From Pomphorhynchus laevis (Eukaryota; Acanthocephala; Palaeacanthocephala; Echinorhynchida; Pomphorhynchidae): 64,000 nucleotides of DNA. Below the pieces are notes generated by a model, which searched no databases, had not been told where the DNA came from, and saw nothing but the letters and a program-made list of their open reading frames with translations. The stretch is from positions 434,001 to 498,000 of the forward strand of contig WNNJ02003300.1 in the NCBI GenBank assembly GCA_012934845.2, in the 5' to 3' direction. This document shows positions 58,941 through 64,000 of this stretch, piece by piece (position 1 is the stretch's first letter; each line of letters begins with the position of its first letter). Both the position numbers and the translations under genes were made by a program.

Positions 58941-61712
58941 TTATTTTACAATCTCTGGGTTACCCGCAAATGGGCCCGTAAATGAGAATTCAGTTCAGTT
59001 TGGGTTCAAAATTCTGGACGTCCGATTGCAGATCGCGTTCCTCTGATGCATCGCGATGTCATTTTCGCAAGTAATAGGCCTAGACGCGTTCTAAGCTTTG
59101 TAAGCTCGTCGGGGTATCTGCTTGCTCGCTTATTTGCCAATTTAGATGCGATCCGTCTTAAAAGTTGTGTGGCATTGTCACCGCTTCCACCTGAGAATGA
59201 GAAGAAGGCGGGTACAAGATACCCCCGCTCGAACTCTGCTATTCTTTCGTGATATTTACTGCGCTTTCGCTGTTGGTGGTACTTATAGCAGGACTATGGT
59301 GTCTTGGAGGAGTTGGACTGTGCGAAAGCGTTAAACACGCAAATGTCGAAGAAAGTTCGCTCACTCCTATCACCAAACAACCCTGAGCATGCAATGTCGA
59401 GCCTAGCATCACGGTCTTTTGTCGTTGAGCCGTTTCTAAAGTCAAAGTTTGGCGGGACTGGTGTAAGCAGCGGCTCGACTTGTACGTTATACGATGTTTC
59501 TGTTAGCTGATAGGCAATAAAATCGCGCACGGCATCGTGTCGCATCGACGGAAGACCACCGAATGGGCATGAGAGAGCATGGGTAACTGTATTAATCTGC
59601 CTACATTTACATTGAGTTGGTGCGGATTTAGGCGTAATTCCGTATCTAGAAGAAATAGAATCACAAAACTCGATGTTACTTAATCGAGTTGCTCGATCGA
59701 ATGTAGGATATCCGAATAGCCATGACGAAGCCCCTGTTGTTGAAGCATGCTCAATTGCGGTACACAGAATTCCACTCGCATTGCTTAAAATATCTTCTTG
59801 GTCAAGCTTTTCACTAGAGGATTTTGCTGCCCGTAGATTTTTAATAATTGTCTCCTGCATAGAATTAAGTACCGAGCCAATATATCCTTGTATGCTTGGC
59901 TCACACACTGAGGTCGATGATCGATATTCGTTGCTTGGTAACGTGGACGGATCTCTAATGCATAAACCGCCGTTGCGAAAACTCAACTGGCATGTGCGCC
60001 ATAAGATATCGTCTTGAGAAATATCAATGTCAAAAAGATGTGATATTGTAGACTTTAGTTTCAGTGTCAGAGGTGCGAAACACGCAGAGGGGCACTCATA
60101 GCATCGTTGAGTATGTGTCCATATATGCTGAATAGACTTAATTAAGCACACGTATGCAACCTGAGTGTCTAACTCTCCTACTTTCTTCAACTGTGACACT
60201 AATGTGCAAAGGGAGGAAACTGATGATCGGATAAACGTCTCTATGTATTCGGCTGATCCGATTGGTACTCCAAGAACTGGTAGGCCATCCTCAACGATGG
60301 AAACTCCAGCGTAACCAAGTAACGATTGAAAAGTCAAGATGTCGTTCCCGTTGGAATATACCTTGTATTTTCCCGAATTCAAGTGTACGCCATATGAGGG
60401 GCCGAAGGATTGAAGCAACTTAAATGCTTCAATGACATCTTGTGGGGAACCTATGAGGTTGCCGTCGTCTGCGTACCATAACTGTTTTATGTTTGGGCAA
60501 GTTAGTTTGATACGGAGTAGTAACGGAAGTGTTGCAGAGGCAAATGCTGCCATCGAAAAGACGTCGCCCTGTGTAAATCCTTCAGCAGATAGTAAGAATT
60601 CACTGTCAATTGTTAGCAGTGTCGACTTTCTGTATAGGTTAGAAAGGACTGTGTTCAATGCTGGACAGATATTTGGCATGTTTGAGAGAGCGGTCATTCT
60701 ATTCACTCTGTTGAATGCGTTGTCAGCATCTATTGTGAGTAGCACGAATGTAGGATTTCTCTTCAACGAGTCACGAATACCGTGAATAACACATTCGGTG
60801 CCAGCACGCTGCGAGGCGCAGAATTGGACGTTCCCGCATATTGTTTGCAGTTGGGGTGATATTATTTTCAATATTGATTTAGATATAATGCGTCTGGAAA
60901 CATCTCCTATTCCTATAGGACGCGTACGCCAGGATTTTTGCTAAGAGGAATAAGGCGACTAGCGGTGAAGGCTGTCATCGACTCCTGTGAGATTGGATTT
61001 AATGCTAATTGTCGAGCGAAAGATGCAAGTGATTCAGCTAGACGTTTCGATTCTGCCCCAAAGTCAACCAACATTCGATGCCATGCTCTTGCATCTAATC
61101 CGGACGGGCCCGCTCCTCCCTTCACTTTCTTAGAGTTGGCAACGATCAGTTCAAAGTCAATAGAATCAAATGCAACTGGGTGAAACTCAGGAATGTCATC
61201 GATAGTCCTGCGCAGAATGGCGTCATCAGATTTTGCTGAAGCCATCGGATGCTTATCAATAAGAATTTGTTTCACTTTTTGGCCGTTTTTTATTTCGTCT
61301 ATTTGAAGAGGATGCCCTCTACCATCATTTGATTCAAGTAATTTGACAGCAGCTGTCATCTTCCCACCAAGAACAAGCTTCTCAACAGTTTTCAGAATAT
61401 CATTATTTTGAGGATCATATAGCTTGTGGGAATACTGAGACTGGAGAAAACGAGCTTCGTTCAGCAGCGTTTGCATATCTCCGCTTGTCCAACAATCAAG
61501 TCTGCGATCGAGAATTTGTTTTAGTTGCTTAGGGTTCGCTTTAGCAGGGCGCTGGAGGATTAACTGACTGATGACAACCGCGAGTGAAAGCGAGCAATCG
61601 TTTGTGGATGCTAATTCATATATCCGTGCAAGCTCTGAGATAAATCGCTTAGATCCGATGCATCTTGGTAGTCTAAACAGGTTTGGTTTCCATAGAATAA
61701 CTTCATGCAATA
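58941..61712 (-). mobile_element. RLE-2 copy 2: RT, CCHC, restriction-like endonuclease, 5'-truncated
   Basis: An R2/NeSL-like element without its leader and CXC-like N-terminus (lost at 61712). The rest is well preserved: one frameshift and one stop over about 900 codons. The 3' UTR holds GGCCCATTTGCGGGTAACCC and ends in AATAATAATAAATAAA near 58941. It lies tail to tail with LINE-E copy 1. Confidence 0.87.
59006..61710 (-). pseudogene. RLE-2 polyprotein: RT, CCHC and restriction-like endonuclease
   Basis: From 61710: VILWKPNLFRLPRCIGSKRF, KGGAGPSGLDARAWHRMLV, TASRLIPLSKNPGVR, then a 1- or 2-nt shift near 60922 and PIGIGDVSRRIISKSILK, VQFCASQRAGTECVIHGI, LTIDADNAFNRVNR, GFTQGDVFSMAAF and QLWYADDGNL (YADD 60464-60475). 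CCHC: CKCRQ and THALSC. Endonuclease: RDARLDIACSGLF, RTFFDICVFN, and after a TAG at 59294-59296 the same frame has KRSKYHERIAEFERGYLVPA, FFSFSGGSGDN and RGTRSAIGRPEF, ending in TGA at 59006. The C-terminal subdomain aligns with that of RLE-1 (KYRARM, FIPAVVETYGGW), so the two families share one endonuclease type. Confidence 0.88.
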
Positions 61713-62206
61713 TTAATAATAATACGTTGTAGGTTTCTTCATTCTTCTTGCGAATACCCTAGAATTTAAATCGAGCTTAGATTCCGTGAATGGTATCGCA
61801 AAAGTGTTTGCTTAGTAAATGGATATTATTTACGTATTGTAGTTCATCTAATTATACAGCTGTTGTATCCCTCGAAACAACTCCAACGATGGTCGGTGAT
61901 AGCCACGATAACAAGCAGGCTTTTTTACACGCTGCGTCTATAACTCTACAAGCTTTGAAATAAAGTTGTAGCTGACGAAGGAAGTCCAGCCGAGATTCTG
62001 CCTCTGGCTCGAATTTACGGAACGGAGATATCTGTGGCTTAGTTGAGCTTATATCCTATGCTCTCAGTACTTGTCTCATCAAAGCTTCCATCAGCTTATT
62101 CTGATTTTCCTTTGCTGCCTTTAAGCGTTTGGAAAATAGCTCCAACATCTTATTTTGCTGAACAAACAGCTCCGCGGTTGCTACTTTAGCACACTCGTCG
62201 CCAAAT
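61713..62206 (-). mobile_element. Ty3/gypsy gag fossil
   Basis: The minus strand at about 61830-62200 reads AELFVQQNKMLELFSKRLKA and FEPEAESRLDFLRQLQLYFK, typical of the start of gag in Ty3/gypsy elements. Broken. It follows the LTR-like repeat at 62207 in the order expected for LTR, primer-binding site and gag; TTTGGCGACGAG at the junction fits a primer-binding site. The remaining element is missing here; the 52.4-54.8 kb fossil could be the same family, but I cannot show it. Confidence 0.65.
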
Positions 62207-62395
62207 GACAGAATGGCAAAAACGAGTATACTTGTTTTTCCACAAAAAAAGCACTCACAAACGTTACAGTTACATCTTTATAATCACAACACCATCGGTA
62301 CATTAAATGATGCTCACTGCATCAGCATTAGCAGCGTTGTTCGCGGTGCCTACCGGTTACTCTTCACGACAGCTTGTTAGCTCACTACGCTGTTT
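62207..62395 (-). mobile_element. LTR fragment of the gypsy fossil
   Basis: Matches 49949-50130. In element sense it begins near TGTTAG and ends with CATTCTGTCA next to the primer-binding-like site, about 190 bp, a short LTR. Old copy. Confidence 0.58.
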
Positions 62396-62827
62396 CTAAC
62401 ACATTGCGCAATTGAATTCGTGATTTCCTTTGCAACAGATCATTTCGAGTGTGGGTTGGTAGTAGCACATCTTATGCTCTGCCTTTTAATTGTAACGAAC
62501 GCCAAGGTACAGTCCTTGGTCCCTTGATTTCATTATATTTCTAAATGATCTGCTCTTACGTATAAATAGATCCTGCTTGGCATTTGCTAACGATGTGAAA
62601 GTCTGGTGCGATAGAATTTCCGACCCACAGATCAAGCGACTACAGCACGATTTTCACACAATATATAACTGGAGTACTGATACCGGTATGATCATGAATG
62701 TAGACAAATGTGTCCATATGAAGACTCGACCGAATACCGATTATATTCATGATAAAGCAATGAAGTCTCTGTATTGTATAAAGAATACATTTGCTAAGCA
62801 TAAGCCAATATATAACTGGAGTACTGA
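62396..62827 (+). pseudogene. LINE-M reverse transcriptase scrap
   Basis: IRDFLCNRSFRVWVGSSTSY, GTVLGPLISLYF, then LAFANDVKVWCDRISDPQIK (YADD-type block reading FAND, so one aspartate is lost), IYNWSTDTGMIMNVDKCVHM, and TDYIHDKAMKSLYCIKNTFA. It resembles LINE-E in this block. A deletion joins CVHMK to TRPNTDY. The stretch TATAACTGGAGTACTGA occurs twice (62665, 62811), suggesting a local duplication. Confidence 0.68.
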
Positions 62828-64000
62828 CGTGATATCCGCTCGCTCAGGTTATATCCGACCTGCGCAGATATATCCGTGATATCCGCTCTCTCAGACGTGA
62901 TATCCGCTCGCTCACTCCGTCTATCCGTGATGCCTATCATGCTCTTCGCCGGTCTCATCTACACCTACTACGTACCAAATGCAACTCATTCTGGTAGCAT
63001 AAAATCAAAATTTTATTAAACTCCAAGTATATCTGGCATACTTTTAACTCAATATTTTCTCGCTTCTCTGCGTCTTGCAACACCAATCCCAATGATTATT
63101 CGTCATTTCTTCAGACCAAAGTATCCAAGTTGCTCTCTCTTAAAACCTCGTCTCCATTCCATCTCACGGCTACTCGCCTCGCCTCATCCTCCCGGAACTT
63201 TTCAATATTCTCCCTGTTTCACATGCCGAAGTATCATCTGTCCTCATGTCCTTGCCCAAAAACACCTCACCTCTCGATTCCAGGCCTACCACCATACTTA
63301 AATCCATATGCTCATCGATATCACCTTTCATCACCACCTTGTTTAACTCGTACATCCGCAGTAGTATATTTCCATCACACCAGAAATCCGCCATCGTCCA
63401 GCCTCTTCATTAGAAACAATGGCTCGACCCTTCACTTCCTTCTAGCTATCGCCCCATTTCACTCCTCGCTACTATTTCCAAGCTCATTAAACGCCATATC
63501 TTAATACAGATCAACGTTTATCTATCTTTATCTAATCTGTACCCTTCTTTCCAATCCTCTTTCCGCTCTAATCACTCCACAGAAATCGCCTGCATGCAAG
63601 TCTACAACGACCTACTCATTTCTCGTGACAAGGCTCTATATAGTGCTCTTATCTCCCTCGACCTCTCCTCCGCCTTCGACATCGTCGACCACTCCATCCT
63701 CCTTTCTCGCCTTCGTTATGATTACGGCTTTTCTGCCTCCTTCGTGGCATAGTTTGCATCATATCTATCCGACCATTCTTTGCGAGTATGTTCAAATTCA
63801 TCATCCTCTCCTCCCATCCCTATTTTCTGCGGAGTCCCACAAGGTTCATTCATAAGACCCCTGATTTTCTCTCTTCAACTCGGCGATCTCTCTCCGTTTA
63901 TCAAACCTTACTCCTTTAACGTCATGCAATACGCCGATGACATCCTCATCTATGCTCATGCACCCGCACATCGCATACACGATATCGGCATTTCTGCCTC
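62828..64000 (+). mobile_element. LINE-B copy 3, runs off the window
   Basis: It starts with three GTGATATCCGCTCG-type repeats (62828-62910), then LINE-B linker and RT: RRSHLHLLRTKCNSFW, WHTFNSIFSRFSASCNTNPN, ALYSALISLDLSSAFDIVDH, SILLSRLRYDYGFSASFVA, GVPQGS-like block and MQYADDILIYAHAPAHRIHD near the window end. Stops (for example after NSFW and SFVA) and several shifts make it non-functional. The 3' end lies beyond the window. Confidence 0.8.

Overview
This window is a eukaryotic stretch built almost entirely of nested non-LTR retrotransposons. I see no convincing host gene, rRNA, tRNA or CRISPR array. The DNA between elements is AT-rich, and the element proteins are typical of an invertebrate animal genome: APE-type LINEs with an ORF1 plus an endonuclease/reverse transcriptase ORF2, R2/NeSL-like elements with a restriction-like endonuclease, and Ty3/gypsy fossils. 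I cannot place the host more finely. Family letters below (LINE-A to LINE-M, RLE-1, RLE-2) are my own working names.

Layout. 1-2.2 kb: 3' scraps of LINE-B, -D and -F. 2.25-6.76 kb (minus): a full-length LINE-A (copy A1) with both ORFs open and an eight-unit 20-bp array at its 5' end. 6.76-14.66 kb (plus): a decayed LINE-H split by a full-length but inactivated LINE-A (A2), flanked by an 8-bp duplication. 14.7-17.95 kb (minus): LINE-G and LINE-F remnants. 17.95-21.2 kb (minus): RLE-1 copy 1 (PHD finger, RT, restriction-like endonuclease). 21.2-24.2 kb: LINE-A scraps, an unassigned block, LINE-E copy 2 and a LINE-K tail. 24.2-29.2 kb (plus): LINE-C with both ORFs open, except that a LINE-B piece interrupts ORF2 near its end. 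29.2-34.5 kb: LINE-A scrap and three pieces of RLE-2 (cysteine-rich CXC-like N-terminus, RT, restriction-like endonuclease), two of them head to head. 34.5-38.2 kb (minus): LINE-J broken by two LINE-A insertions. 38.2-43.95 kb (minus): RLE-1 copy 2, flanked by a 13-bp repeat. 44-49.1 kb: AT-rich repeats and a decayed LINE-A (A3). 49.3-52.4 kb: LINE-I, an LTR fossil and LINE-B. 52.4-54.8 kb: Ty3/gypsy fossil. 54.8-58.9 kb (plus): LINE-E copy 1. 58.95-61.7 kb (minus): RLE-2 copy 2. 61.7-64 kb: gypsy gag and LTR fossil, LINE-M scrap and LINE-B.

The main discovery candidate is RLE-1 copy 2. Its reading frame runs from the restriction-like endonuclease straight into a ubiquitin-specific protease domain (peptidase family C19) with recognisable Cys and His boxes, then a lysine-rich tail. 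NeSL and Utopia elements are known to carry a different peptidase (ULP1-like, C48). I know of no described R2/NeSL-type element with a C19 protease.

Other signals span families that are otherwise unrelated. Four APE-type families carry an A-AAT-TTT heptamer at the end of ORF1 with ORF2 in the -1 frame, and two of them have no ATG for ORF2. A stem with an 11-nt loop, including one compensatory base-pair swap, sits between the 5' minisatellite and ORF1 in LINE-A and in RLE-2. A leader segment of about 90 bp is shared by a LINE-A and the protease-bearing RLE-1. A 3' hairpin is shared by LINE-A and LINE-B.
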